Assembly (NCBI GenBank): GCA_947631925.1
Contig: CANRNE010000002.1
Span: 1 to 64,000, forward strand
From: an uncultured Clostridia bacterium
GTDB lineage: Bacteria; Bacillota; Clostridia; Christensenellales; Borkfalkiaceae
DNA: 64,000 nt
Direction: 5' to 3'
A program made the translations under genes and the position numbers. This document shows, in pieces, positions 9,265 to 18,600 of this stretch. Position 1 is the first letter of the stretch; each line of letters opens with the position of its first letter. Below the pieces are notes generated by a model that searched no databases, was not told where the DNA came from, and worked only from the letters and a program-made list of their open reading frames with translations.

Positions 9265-11073
9265 TCAGTCTTTATTCGTCTTCAAAATTTGCATGAACAC
9301 TTCGGAAGGGACCTCGACGGTGCCCACCTTGCGCATGCGTTTTTTGCCCTCTTTCTGCTTTTCGAGGAGCTTTTTCTTTCTCGTGATGTCGCCGCCGTAG
9401 CATTTGGCGAGGACGTCCTTTCTCACCGCCTTCACCGTCTCGCGGGCGATGATTTTCCCCCCGATTGCCGCCTGCACGGGCACCTCGAAGAGCTGGCGCG
9501 GGATGGCGTCCTTGAGGTTTTCGCACAGCATTCTGCCGCGCGCATACGCCCTGTCCTCGTGCACAATGAGGGAGAGCGCGTCGCAGGGGTCGCCGTTTAA
9601 GAGAATGTCGAGCTTGACGAGGCGGGAGCGGCGATACCCCTCTATCTCGTAGTCAAAACTTGCATAGCCCTTGGTGCGCGACTTGAGCTCGTCGAAGAAG
9701 TCATACACAATCTCGTTGAGGGGGAGACTGTACTCCAGTTTCACCCGCCGCGTGTCGAGATAGGTCATGTCCTTGAAGGTCCCCCGCTTGTCCTGACAGA
9801 GTTCCATGATGGAGCCGAGGTAGTCGGGCGGGGTGAAAATTTCCGCCTTCACGATGGGCTCCTCCATGTAGTCAATCTCGGACACGGGCGGCAAATGTGA
9901 GGGGTTATCCACGGACATGGTATCCCCGTTTGTCTTGTGGACAAGGTAGGAAACGGAGGGCGCCGTGGTGATGATGTCGAGGTTGAATTCCCGTTCGATG
10001 CGCTCCTGCACAATCTCCATGTGGAGAAGTCCCAAAAAGCCGCAACGGAATCCGAAGCCGAGCGCCACAGAATTGTCGGGCTCGAAGGTGAGCGCGGCGT
10101 CGTTGAGCTTGAGCTTTAAGATGGCTTCTTTAAGGTCGAGGAACTTGCTCCCGTCGAGGGGATAGATGCCGCAGAAGACGACGGGACGGACGTGTTTATA
10201 GCCTGGGAGCGGCTCCTTTGCGGGGCGAAGGGCATTCGTCACCGTGTCGCCCACTTCCACGTCCTCGATGGACTTGATGCTCGCCGCGATGTAGCCGACC
10301 TCCCCCGCGAGAAGGGCCTCCTTGGGCTGCAGGGCGGGCGCAAACGCCCCCACCTCGGTGACTTCGTAGTCATGCTCGGAGAGAAACGTCGTAATCGTGT
10401 CCCCCACTTTCACGCTCCCGTCCTTTATGCGCACGAAGAGAATGACGCCCTTGTAGTTGTCATAATAGCTGTCGAAGATGAGCGCCTTCAAGGGCGCGTC
10501 GGTGTCCCCTTGCGGGGGCGGGACGAATTTTACCACCGCCTCGAGAATGTCCCGAATGTTCGTCCCCTCCTTGGCGGAGACGCAGGGCGCCTCGGAGGCG
10601 TCGAGCCCGATGACGTCCTCTATCTCCTGCTTGGTCTCGTCGATGCGCGCGGAAGCGAGGTCGATTTTGTTGACGACGGGCACGATTTCAAGGTTGTTTT
10701 CAAGGGCGAGGTAGACATTGGCGAGAGTCTGCGCCTCCACGCCTTGGGTGGCGTCCACGATGAGAATAGCCCCCTCGCAGGCGGCGAGAGAGCGGGAGAC
10801 TTCATAGGTGAAGTCCACATGCCCCGGGGTGTCGATGAGGTTGAATTCGTACTCCTGCCCGTCGAGGGCGGTATAGTACATGCGGACGGGGGTGAGCTTG
10901 ATGGTGATGCCTCGCTCCCGCTCAATGTCCATGCTGTCGAGGAGCTGTTCTTCCATATCCCGCTTGGAGACCTGCCCAGTGAGTTCCATGATGCGGTCGG
11001 CAATGGTGGACTTGCCGTGGTCGATATGCGCGATGATGCAGAAGTTGCGCAAGAATTTACTCGGATTTGCCAT
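9265..11073 (-). CDS. lepA: Elongation factor 4 (LepA), ribosome back-translocation GTPase
   Basis: 602 aa, the normal size. GTPase motifs: AHIDHGKST (P-loop), DTPGHVDF (G3) and NKIDL (G4). EF-G-like domains follow, and the LepA-specific C-terminus is rich in Lys/Arg ([16 protein letters not shown]). It binds ribosomes and helps restart stalled or mistranslocated complexes. The frame stays open upstream to 11688, but homology starts at [20 protein letters not shown], so I use the ATG at 11073. That ATG lies only 6 nt after a perfect TATAAT, which implies a leaderless message. First gene of lepA / TIR-TPR / MGMT-like / hemW. Confidence 0.97.
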   Translation of the reverse strand: MANPSKFLRNFCIIAHIDHGKSTIADRIMELTGQVSKRDMEEQLLDSMDIERERGITIKLTPVRMYYTALDGQEYEFNLIDTPGHVDFTYEVSRSLAACEGAILIVDATQGVEAQTLANVYLALENNLEIVPVVNKIDLASARIDETKQEIEDVIGLDASEAPCVSAKEGTNIRDILEAVVKFVPPPQGDTDAPLKALIFDSYYDNYKGVILFVRIKDGSVKVGDTITTFLSEHDYEVTEVGAFAPALQPKEALLAGEVGYIAASIKSIEDVEVGDTVTNALRPAKEPLPGYKHVRPVVFCGIYPLDGSKFLDLKEAILKLKLNDAALTFEPDNSVALGFGFRCGFLGLLHMEIVQERIEREFNLDIITTAPSVSYLVHKTNGDTMSVDNPSHLPPVSEIDYMEEPIVKAEIFTPPDYLGSIMELCQDKRGTFKDMTYLDTRRVKLEYSLPLNEIVYDFFDELKSRTKGYASFDYEIEGYRRSRLVKLDILLNGDPCDALSLIVHEDRAYARGRMLCENLKDAIPRQLFEVPVQAAIGGKIIARETVKAVRKDVLAKCYGGDITRKKKLLEKQKEGKKRMRKVGTVEVPSEVFMQILKTNKD

Positions 11074-11079
11074 ACCTGT

Positions 11080-11108
11080 ATTATACCGTTTTTCCCGCAA
11101 GATTGCAA
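11080..11108 (-). promoter_or_regulatory. lepA promoter, leaderless geometry
   Basis: TTGCAA, 17 nt and a perfect TATAAT on the minus strand; the next six bases are ACAGGT and then the lepA ATG. The uvrC promoter at 35607-35635 has the same layout with AGAGGT. Confidence 0.8.
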
Positions 11109-11158
11109 CTGTTTCGCCCGTGGAGATTTTTTCACGGGAAAAAAGGCCTCCCCTCCAC

Positions 11159-11185
11159 AAAAAAACTCCTGCGGTGGGCAGGAGT
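11159..11185 (-). terminator. Terminator of the starch locus
   Basis: On the minus strand an 8-bp stem ACTCCTGC/GCAGGAGT with a 5-nt loop runs straight into a T7 tract. It ends the transcript of the 282-aa lipoprotein gene about 120 nt beyond its stop, past a tandem repeat block. Confidence 0.9.
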
Positions 11186-11187
11186 TG

Positions 11188-11298
11188 TTTGTGCAATTTG
11201 CGATTTATGCAATTTGCGTTTTGTGCAGGTTGCGATTTGTGCGGGTTGCGATTTGTGCGGTTTGCGATTTGTGCGGTTTGCGATTTGTGCGGTTTGCG
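11188..11298. repeat. Tandem 15-16-bp repeats in the 3' region of a lipoprotein gene
   Basis: About seven copies of a 15-16-bp unit of the form TTGCGATTTGTGCGGT. The last three are identical and the first ones are diverged and shorter. They lie between the stop at 11306 and the terminator, and read as a 3' untranslated block on the minus strand. No CRISPR features (no unique spacers). Copy number probably varies between strains. Confidence 0.85.
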
Positions 11299-11305
11299 CG
11301 GGCGG

Positions 11306-12154
11306 TTACACCCGTTCGACCGACGGTTCGTCTTTGTCAATCGAATACGTGATAATATACTTTCCGCTATAGCCCGTCTTGTCGTTCTTGACGCCGCCGG
11401 GATGATAGCTGTTGCTCCGCACGTTGTAGACCTTGAACGCGTCCGACGGAACGAGGTCGATGGGTTCGGACTTGAACGTCTTCTGGTCTGCCTGCATGGT
11501 AAGTTTGAGGCAGCTTCCCGCGACATTGCTGCCCGTGCTGTTCGGCCAGACGTTGTTGGGAAGGCTTGCGATGATGCCGACGACGTACATCTGATACTTC
11601 TCCGCGACCCCGAGGGGCTCAATCGAAGACTTCTTCTCGAAGTAGAGCGTCTGCAACACGGCGCTCGTCTGTACGATTTTGAGGTCATACACGCCGTCCT
11701 CGCCCGCCTTGACTTCGATGTTCTTCAGCGCGCCGTCTATGAAGCCGCCGTCCTTGTCCGCAAGCGCGCCCGAATTGATTTCGAGGTGTGCGGTCGTGCC
11801 CGTCCAGTAGTCGGATTTGCTCGGCTCGTCGTCCGTGTCCGCAGGTTTGCGGAGAACGATTTTGAAGTTATCCCCCGCGTAGAAGGTGAGGTCTTTGAGG
11901 ACGAATGTCTTCTCGTCGGAAGTCTTCTTGAAGCGGAAGTCCTCGACATACTCCGTCCAGCTGCAGCTGTTGAGCGAGCCCGCGCCGTTGCCGAGAATGT
12001 ACCAATCGGAAACGCCGTAATCGCCCGTTTCGTCATCGCCGCCGCCTCCGCCGCCGCCCGTGCCCCCTTCGGGGCCGCACGCGACCAGTCCGAACGCCAA
12101 TCCGAGCGCCATCAGGGCAGACAGCCCTACCGTAAGCCATTTGATTTTTTTCAT
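11306..12154 (-). CDS. Small surface lipoprotein of the starch locus
   Basis: 282 aa. Signal peptide with lipobox LVAC at about residue 26, followed by the tether [14 protein letters not shown]. Two domains resembling the beta-rich modules of the larger neighbours follow: one opens with [12 protein letters not shown] and includes [12 protein letters not shown], and the second opens with [17 protein letters not shown]. These share the pattern of SusE/F-like or CBM-like carbohydrate-binding modules (a glycine-turn strand, then an aromatic/GDxFK strand). The job is probably starch or oligosaccharide capture on the outer face of the membrane; the exact ligand is unknown. AAGGAGA precedes the ATG. 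Last gene of the locus. Confidence 0.8.
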   Translation of the reverse strand: MKKIKWLTVGLSALMALGLAFGLVACGPEGGTGGGGGGGDDETGDYGVSDWYILGNGAGSLNSCSWTEYVEDFRFKKTSDEKTFVLKDLTFYAGDNFKIVLRKPADTDDEPSKSDYWTGTTAHLEINSGALADKDGGFIDGALKNIEVKAGEDGVYDLKIVQTSAVLQTLYFEKKSSIEPLGVAEKYQMYVVGIIASLPNNVWPNSTGSNVAGSCLKLTMQADQKTFKSEPIDLVPSDAFKVYNVRSNSYHPGGVKNDKTGYSGKYIITYSIDKDEPSVERV

Positions 12155-12189
12155 TGATTGTCTCCTTACTCAAATTCCCGCCTCGGGCG

Positions 12190-12212
12190 CTCCTCCCCGC
12201 TTGGGGGAGGAG
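12190..12212 (-). other. GC-rich intercistronic hairpin
   Basis: CTCCTCCCC pairs with GGGGAGGAG around a 5-nt loop in the gap between two starch lipoprotein genes. It lacks a T tract, so it is more likely an mRNA-stabilising or processing hairpin than a terminator. Confidence 0.6.
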
Positions 12213-12224
12213 GTCCGAATCGTG

Positions 12225-15200
12225 TTATGCGACAAGACGGTCGTCGCAGACGGGAAGCATGGCGACGAGCGCAGAGGAAGCCGTGCCGAGCGCCGCGTCT
12301 GCCGAGGTGAACCACTGCTGATTCTTATCGCCGTGGAAGTAGAGATCTGTCCCGGGAATCGTGATGGGAGTTCCGTGATCGGTATCGCTATCGCCGACCG
12401 TGATACGGTTGCTGTCGCTCGTCGAGTTGAAGATAATCACGTTAATCTTCTTCCCCGTCCAGTCGGTGTCGTCATAGATTCCGTACGTGAACTTGTACCA
12501 GTTGCCGCCGAGCTCGGTATCCTTTTCCATAAAGCTGGTGTTCCAGCCGCCCGTGATGTTGCCAATGTCGCCCCAGATGTGGATTCCAATCTTCGACCAG
12601 CCCTTGGCATTGTAGAAGTAGAAGGTGTACGTCTTGGTGGGCTCAACTTCTTCCCCTGCCAAAGCGGCTTCCTTGCTCTCGAAGGCTACCTCGTTGACAT
12701 TGACCCACACTTCCTTGGCAGTAATCAAGATGTCGCCCGTTTGGTTCGCGCCATCCGATTTGCCGTCGTTGAAGATGATGTAGAGGTCGGTGCCGACAAT
12801 GCCCTTCGGGACGGTGAAGGTCGCGCAAATCCAGCCTTCGCCCTCATCCGTGACCATGCCGCTCTTGCCGGGCCAATTGCCGAGGGGTTGCGTATTCCCG
12901 CCGCCGTAGTACACATAAATCGTGATGGGATTAGAGATGTTCCTCTTCGTGTTATGATAGTGGACGATGATGGTGTCGTCGACTTCTTCGTCTTCCGTTG
13001 CGCCGCAGACGCAGGTACCGCTCGCGAAGTCATGCGTGGCGTAGTTGACCTTCTCGTCGCAGCCTTCGTGCGTGCACTTGTACCAGTGGCCGTCCGCATT
13101 GTGCTGCCAACCCGCTTCCGTATCTGCCACGTGCTCGTGCCAAGGGGTAACGGTCACTTTGCCGTCGGATTCGGTGAAGGTGATGATGTACTTGCCCGCG
13201 GAAAGTTTGATGTTTCCGCCGTTGTCGCCGTAGTCCTCGCCATAGACGTCGTTCTTGACCTTGATGTAGGCGGAGCCGTCCTGCCCGTTGCCCCAAGTGG
13301 TGACGTACATCTGCTCGGTAATCTCGAGGGTAATCGTCCAGACGCCGTGGCTGTCGGAGGTGAGCTTGGTGTCGTTGTTGAAGTTATCCTCCCACGTGTT
13401 GGGAGCGTCCTCGTTAATCGTACCGACGATATACATCGAATAGTTCTCGGGCTTTGCCGTGACGACGGTGTCCGTCTTGGTGATTTCGATGTAGTTTACC
13501 TGGTCGGTGTTATCGATGAAGGTGAACACTTTGATGATGTACTCGCCGTCGGCGGTTACAATGAGGTTGCCTTCGGCATCGCCTGTGCCCCTTGTAAAGA
13601 GATTCTGTCCGACGGTGACATTGTCATAGTTGAGCTGTGCGCTCTCCCAATTCGCGCCGCCGAGAATCTTGAAGGCATCGCCCTGATAGAGGGTCGCCGT
13701 GAGGCTGAACACGTTGGCATTTGCGTCCTTCGTGAACTTCGCCGCAACTTCTGTGCCGCCGGCGTTCCAATTGTTGCCCTTCAGGGAGCCTTTGCCCTTG
13801 CCGACGAGGTGCCATGCGCGGGTGTCGGGAGTGTCGGTGGGGTCCACGGTGGGCTTTTCGTATTCGCAGACGGAGCAGGTGGTGCTGTCGTCATCATAGG
13901 TGTGCGTGGCGTAGTCGACCTTCTCGGTGCAGCCTTCGTGCGTGCACTTGTGCCAGTGGCCGACCGCGTCATGCTGCCAACCCGCTTCCGTATCCGCCAC
14001 ATGCTCATGTGCGGGCGCCTTGGGGGCTACGCTAATCGTGCCGTTCTTATAGGTGATGGTGAATGTACCCGCCTGCGTGAAGGCGATATTCGCATCGCCG
14101 CCCATGTCCTGAGCCTTCTCTTCGACGTAATTCGAGGAGCCGTCCGTCTTGCTGACAGCGGGCCAGCCGTACCATGTACCGGTGTCGTTGTCATAAATCT
14201 TGAACTCGTTGCCGACCTCCGCGGTCACGTCGATGGCATAGGAGCCGTCGCCCAAGTCGGTGAGCGCCACGCCCGTCTCCCAGTTGGTGCTTGCGAGGCT
14301 GCCGCGCAGATAGAAGCTGCTGAATGTCGGCGGTTCTTCGCCCTGTTCCCAATAGAGGGCAGAGCCGCTGACGATGCCGAACGTCCATGTGCCCGCGGGG
14401 ACCCACATGATGCCAATCTCTTCCGTTGCGCCCGTGAGGTCTGCACCCTGTTCGATGCTGACAATGGCGAGCTTCGCACAATTCGGGTGCGCCGCAAGGT
14501 CTTGGATGTCTTGGTCGGAAGTCCACTTCGTCGGATCCGGGAAATCCTCGGAGGTGACGGTGTAGTCGACGGTGTAGATATCATTGTCGCCGAGCGAAAG
14601 TTTGCGCTCCGCAACAAGCGTGGAGTTCCAATCGCCGCCGATGGAGCCGACGAGGTAATAATCAAGCGGCACGTCGGGCTTGGGGTCGATGTCATGATTC
14701 CACTTGATGTCGAGGTGGTTGCCTGCGCCGCCCGTGTAGAGCGTGACGGTCATGTTGGCGTTCACGGTGACTTCGATGTTGTCGTTCTCTTTGCCGACTT
14801 TTACACAGGCCTTGAAGCCGTTTTCAGAGTCGTCCGTCTTGCCGCCCTGGACGCCGGTGAAGTTCACTTGGGTATCCCAGCTGCCCTTGTTGAAGACTTT
14901 GAACACGTCGCCGACATAGAAGTCGCCCGTGACGTCGAACTTCTCTTCCCCTTCTGCGCCTTCGAAGTCAACATCCTTGATGAGATAGAGGCTGTTGGGA
15001 ATTTCCGACGTGCCCCAATTGCTCGCAGAAAGGATGCCCTTGCCCTTTCCGACAATGCTCCAGTCGCTCGCGTTGGGGTCTTTCTCAAGGTCGATTTCCT
15101 CTTGCGTCATGCCGCAGACGGAGCATTCACCGCCTTCCATGACATGGTTGCCAACGGGGGTGATGACCTTGCCGCAGGACGAGCAGTACTCGGCGTGCGT

Positions 15201-15491
15201 CAGCTTGTTGCAGGACCAAGACGTCGCGGTATGCGAGCAGACATGTTCGCACGCCGTGCAGGTGTAGGTCGTTTGGTCGTAGACGTGCGCCTCGGTGCGG
15301 ACGACCGTCTCACACGCCGTGCAATAGACCTCATGCTTGTCGTCGTCATCCGTGATTTCATGAATGACGAGCTTGTCGGCCGGGTGTTCGCAGACAGCGC
15401 CGTGGCCGCCCTCGGGTGCGCACGCAGCGACCGCAAAGCAGAGCGCCATCAGCACAGTCAGCATCACGCCGAACCATTTTTTGAGCTTCAT
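12225..15491 (-). CDS. Large starch-binding lipoprotein with CBM26-like modules and CxxC/His repeats
   Basis: 1,088 aa. Lipobox (AAC, cysteine near residue 24) followed by CAPEGG. Residues about 35-135 contain many cysteine pairs (CTAC, CSSC, CSVC) with histidines. Several beta modules opening with phrases such as DYYLVGSIGGDW, FYLRGSLASTNW, WHLVGKGKGSL and YSMYIVGTI follow; they resemble SusE/F-type starch-binding domains. Two copies of a Cys/His module (GWQHxAxGHWxKCTHEGC) separate them. The last about 230 aa look like two CBM26-type starch-binding modules (TIIVHYHNT...VYYGGG and YFYNAKGWSKIGIHIWGD). It is probably anchored outside the cell to hold starch near the pullulanase. GGAGGAG precedes the ATG. 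Confidence 0.85.
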   Translation of the reverse strand: MKLKKWFGVMLTVLMALCFAVAACAPEGGHGAVCEHPADKLVIHEITDDDDKHEVYCTACETVVRTEAHVYDQTTYTCTACEHVCSHTATSWSCNKLTHAEYCSSCGKVITPVGNHVMEGGECSVCGMTQEEIDLEKDPNASDWSIVGKGKGILSASNWGTSEIPNSLYLIKDVDFEGAEGEEKFDVTGDFYVGDVFKVFNKGSWDTQVNFTGVQGGKTDDSENGFKACVKVGKENDNIEVTVNANMTVTLYTGGAGNHLDIKWNHDIDPKPDVPLDYYLVGSIGGDWNSTLVAERKLSLGDNDIYTVDYTVTSEDFPDPTKWTSDQDIQDLAAHPNCAKLAIVSIEQGADLTGATEEIGIMWVPAGTWTFGIVSGSALYWEQGEEPPTFSSFYLRGSLASTNWETGVALTDLGDGSYAIDVTAEVGNEFKIYDNDTGTWYGWPAVSKTDGSSNYVEEKAQDMGGDANIAFTQAGTFTITYKNGTISVAPKAPAHEHVADTEAGWQHDAVGHWHKCTHEGCTEKVDYATHTYDDDSTTCSVCEYEKPTVDPTDTPDTRAWHLVGKGKGSLKGNNWNAGGTEVAAKFTKDANANVFSLTATLYQGDAFKILGGANWESAQLNYDNVTVGQNLFTRGTGDAEGNLIVTADGEYIIKVFTFIDNTDQVNYIEITKTDTVVTAKPENYSMYIVGTINEDAPNTWEDNFNNDTKLTSDSHGVWTITLEITEQMYVTTWGNGQDGSAYIKVKNDVYGEDYGDNGGNIKLSAGKYIITFTESDGKVTVTPWHEHVADTEAGWQHNADGHWYKCTHEGCDEKVNYATHDFASGTCVCGATEDEEVDDTIIVHYHNTKRNISNPITIYVYYGGGNTQPLGNWPGKSGMVTDEGEGWICATFTVPKGIVGTDLYIIFNDGKSDGANQTGDILITAKEVWVNVNEVAFESKEAALAGEEVEPTKTYTFYFYNAKGWSKIGIHIWGDIGNITGGWNTSFMEKDTELGGNWYKFTYGIYDDTDWTGKKINVIIFNSTSDSNRITVGDSDTDHGTPITIPGTDLYFHGDKNQQWFTSADAALGTASSALVAMLPVCDDRLVA
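13033..13139. repeat. 107-bp direct repeat, copy A (inside the 1,088-aa gene)
   Basis: Nearly identical to 13903-14009, 870 bp away and in frame. It encodes the Cys/His module with GHWYKCTHEGC. The near-identity at DNA level suggests a recent duplication or gene conversion. Confidence 0.85.
13903..14009. repeat. 107-bp direct repeat, copy B
   Basis: Partner of 13033-13139; encodes GHWHKCTHEGC. Recombination between the copies would remove exactly 290 codons and keep the frame (870 = 3 x 290). Confidence 0.85.
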
Positions 15492-15568
15492 AGTTACTCC
15501 TCCATTTATGTTGATTTTTGGAATCCGAAAGTGAGTTGTGCGGACACCTTGTCTCGGCGTCCCCTACC

Positions 15569-15597
15569 GCGGGAGCGCGCCCTTGGGCGCCTCCCGC
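15569..15597 (-). other. Long GC-rich intercistronic hairpin
   Basis: GCGGGAG/CTCCCGC plus an inner GCGCCC/GGGCGC with one bulged base, forming a 12-13-bp stem 15 nt after the stop of the 1,767-aa gene. No T tract follows, so an mRNA-stabiliser or attenuator role is more likely than simple termination. Confidence 0.65.
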
Positions 15598-15611
15598 ATG
15601 GGATTTGTGGA

Positions 15612-18600
15612 TTAGTATCTGCTCGCGTTGAAGATAGCGGAATAGCAACGTCCATTAATGGTCATTGAATAGTAGAAGCAATACGTTCCTGCGGAAAGAG
15701 TAATATTGCCATTATTGCCATAAGGCCCGTTATTGCAATTGATTTCCGTATTTCCTTTATTGCCTTCCCAGCTCCCCCAATCGTTGTTGGAAGAAAATTT
15801 GAACTCAACCGATGAGTTGAACGTATACTTGGCAGCGAATACATAAATCGATACGTTATTATCGATGGTCGAACCGACAAACGTCAATTTATGTGACGTA
15901 TTGCCCAATGTCCAACCGTTCATCGTTCCGGTAATGTTGACCTTCCGCCCAGTGGTATCCACCATCGGCGTCGTATCTTCATACGATTGGAGCTTTTCGT
16001 AAGAGAGCGACGCATTCGCAACCCCATAGCTCTTATTCTTCATATACAACGTGAAGCGATATCTCCCCGCTTGACCGGCTTTGACGATAATATTGCCGGA
16101 GGTAGAACCGGCTTTGTTGGAGAAGAACGGACATGCCAAGGGATCGTCCTGATTGAGATAAACAAATCCCATTTGATTATCCCAACTCATTTCATGTACG
16201 ATTTGGAACCAGTCGCCGACATAGAGGTCGAGCTCAATCGTGAAGACGTTGTGCTTGGTATAGCTTGTGTCTTTCGTCAAAGGAAGTGACGGATTCGTTG
16301 CTTTGGTCGGGTCTTCCATGTCGGTAGGAAGAGAAGACGGCTTATCGGCTGTTTTTCTCACGCCAACTACACTATATGTGATGTTGTTTTCTACGTAACC
16401 TACAGATTCCGCATCTTCTGTGCACCAAGCATAGAGGTTGAGGTCGTCGATAATCTCCGTGCCCGAGGTGAATACCGTGTCGGTTTCCGCGTCTGTGCTC
16501 CAATGCTGGAAGGTGAAGAACCGTTTCACCGTACCCTTGTCTTTACTCGTCGTGTCGACGGTGAGAGCCTTGGGATTTTCTGTATCGGTCGTCACCGTCA
16601 TCTTGTTGGCGACGATTTCCGAGCCGTCCTGTGCGTAGAACGTTACGGTGATGGTGCTACGAATAAACCGACCGTAGAAGTGATAAACCCTACCGGCCTG
16701 CGCATTGCCAAGGTCTTCGGCTGCGACTTTCTTGTCGGGATTGTAGCCCTCTTCCGAATACCAGCCGTCAAAGACGTAACCTTCTTTGCTCTTTTCGGGA
16801 GCGACAATCGGGTCTCCGCTCATCGGGGTAGTCGTGGAAGAATCTTCGCCTTCAACGTTCCAAGTAATCGTCACTTCGACAGGTTCACCGAGAAGCGTAT
16901 ACTCTGCCGTGAACGTGGCATCGCCGGTGACTTTATAGGTCGTCTCGGTATACTCGACTCCGTCCTTCTTCCAAACCTTTTTGTAGGTTTGCCCGTTCTC
17001 AGGGTCGGGGAGTTCGGGGAGAGTAATCGTGGCGCCGTCGAAGGACGTGATAGTCTTGTCGACTTTCCAATTACTGCCGGGGTAGTTGCCCTGCTCGAAG
17101 GTGATGGTATACTCATTCACGAAGACGGCCTTCAGGGTGTGCGCGCCGGGGGCGAGGTCGATGGTCTCCCCCGCTTTGTGCAGATTCTCCGCATCGCTGT
17201 CGAGTTGCCAGCCCAAGAAGTGGAAGCCTGCCTTTTCAGGTTCTGCTTCGGGAATTGCGAAGGAATATTTCGCCTGCGCGAGCTTTGTCTCGGGCAAATC
17301 CGAATAAGTACCCCCCCCGTTTTCAACCCCGTCAAGGTCATAAGTCAGGGAGAACGTGTTGATTTTCTCTGCGGTGAGCTTTTTCGAGGTGGCGCTGAAG
17401 GTAAACGTTACTTTGAATGTACCTGTGTCCGCGGGGAAGCTGTAGTTGCCGCTAAGCACGTCCCAATTGGAGACGGAGAACCCTTCGCCCGATGTACTAC
17501 CTTCGACGACTTTTGCCTCTACATGATCCAGCTGCTTGCCATCATTCACTTGGAAGTCCTCTTTTGTAATGGTCACTTCCGTGGTATACGTTCCGCTTGC
17601 CTTCTTCGGCCCGAGATAAATCGGCTTGCAGCCGAGGTCTGCCCAACCCGTCATACTGCCGACAAGGTAGTAACCTTCCTTATCTTGCGAATGGTCGACG
17701 GTGATTTTTTGAAGCAGCTCATAGGTCAAATATGCTTCGCCATTGCTATCGAATGCAAGAATAAATTTATATCTGCCCTCGTAGCCCGCCTGAATCTGCA
17801 TGTTATTACTGTCGGTAGTTTTAATGGCTTGACCGTTCTGCGTTTCAGCGTCTGTCAATTTGTCATATCCGTAGCTGGTGCCCCACACCCAATTGCCACC
17901 TTGTTTTGTTGTGCTACGGACGATAATACGGAATGTATCGCCCGCATACAGGTCAAGCGTGACTGTGAAAACATTGTGACATTTGAGCGATGTATCTCTC
18001 GGAACGGGAATTATGTCGCTGTTCGGGTTCCAAGCCTCGAGTTTCGTCAAAGAAGACTTCGGTTGCGAGCTCTTCGCGCCAACGATGACGTACTCGGTAT
18101 TGTTCACGGTGAAAGACGTCACCTCGATTTCCGTCCACGCTTTCAAATAGAGCGTCGTATCGTCGATGAGTTTTTCGCCCGCATAGACATGTTCGCAATC
18201 CTTGTCGGTGTACCATGTGTTGTTTTCCCAAATATCGACCTTCTTGTAGCCTTTCTTTGCGGTATACGTCGCGGCGGTCGCGCCTGCAATCGTCTCCGTA
18301 TGAAGAGTCGTCTTGCCATCCATGTAAGTGACGGCCACTTTCGCGGGCACGGAACGGGCATAGAGGTTGACGGCGCCCATGACGCGTTCTCCGAACTTAT
18401 AGGGTACGGAATAGCTGTCGTCGGTATACCAACCGTCGATAATCTTGCCTTCGGCGGCCTCTGCATTCGTGATGTCGTCCTGAGAGAACGTTGTGCCGAT
18501 AGGAACTTGCTTGCTACCCTTCTTGTCGCCGTCCACATACCAGGTGACGGTAACGGATTCGTTCTCCGTGTACTTTGCCGTCAAAGTAACATCATTGCGC

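Noticed and set aside
11188..11298. Repeat block as a CRISPR array
   Set aside because: Units are contiguous with no unique spacers and no cas genes nearby.
11074..11688. In-frame extension upstream of lepA
   Set aside because: It passes through the tandem repeats and the promoter; LepA homology starts at the ATG at 11073.
12060..15668. Plus-strand ORF of 1,202 aa opposite the 1,088-aa lipoprotein gene
   Set aside because: Runs entirely antisense to a gene with clear signal peptide and domains; the product is rich in Arg/Val/Asp with no motif, a result of codon bias in G+C-rich DNA.
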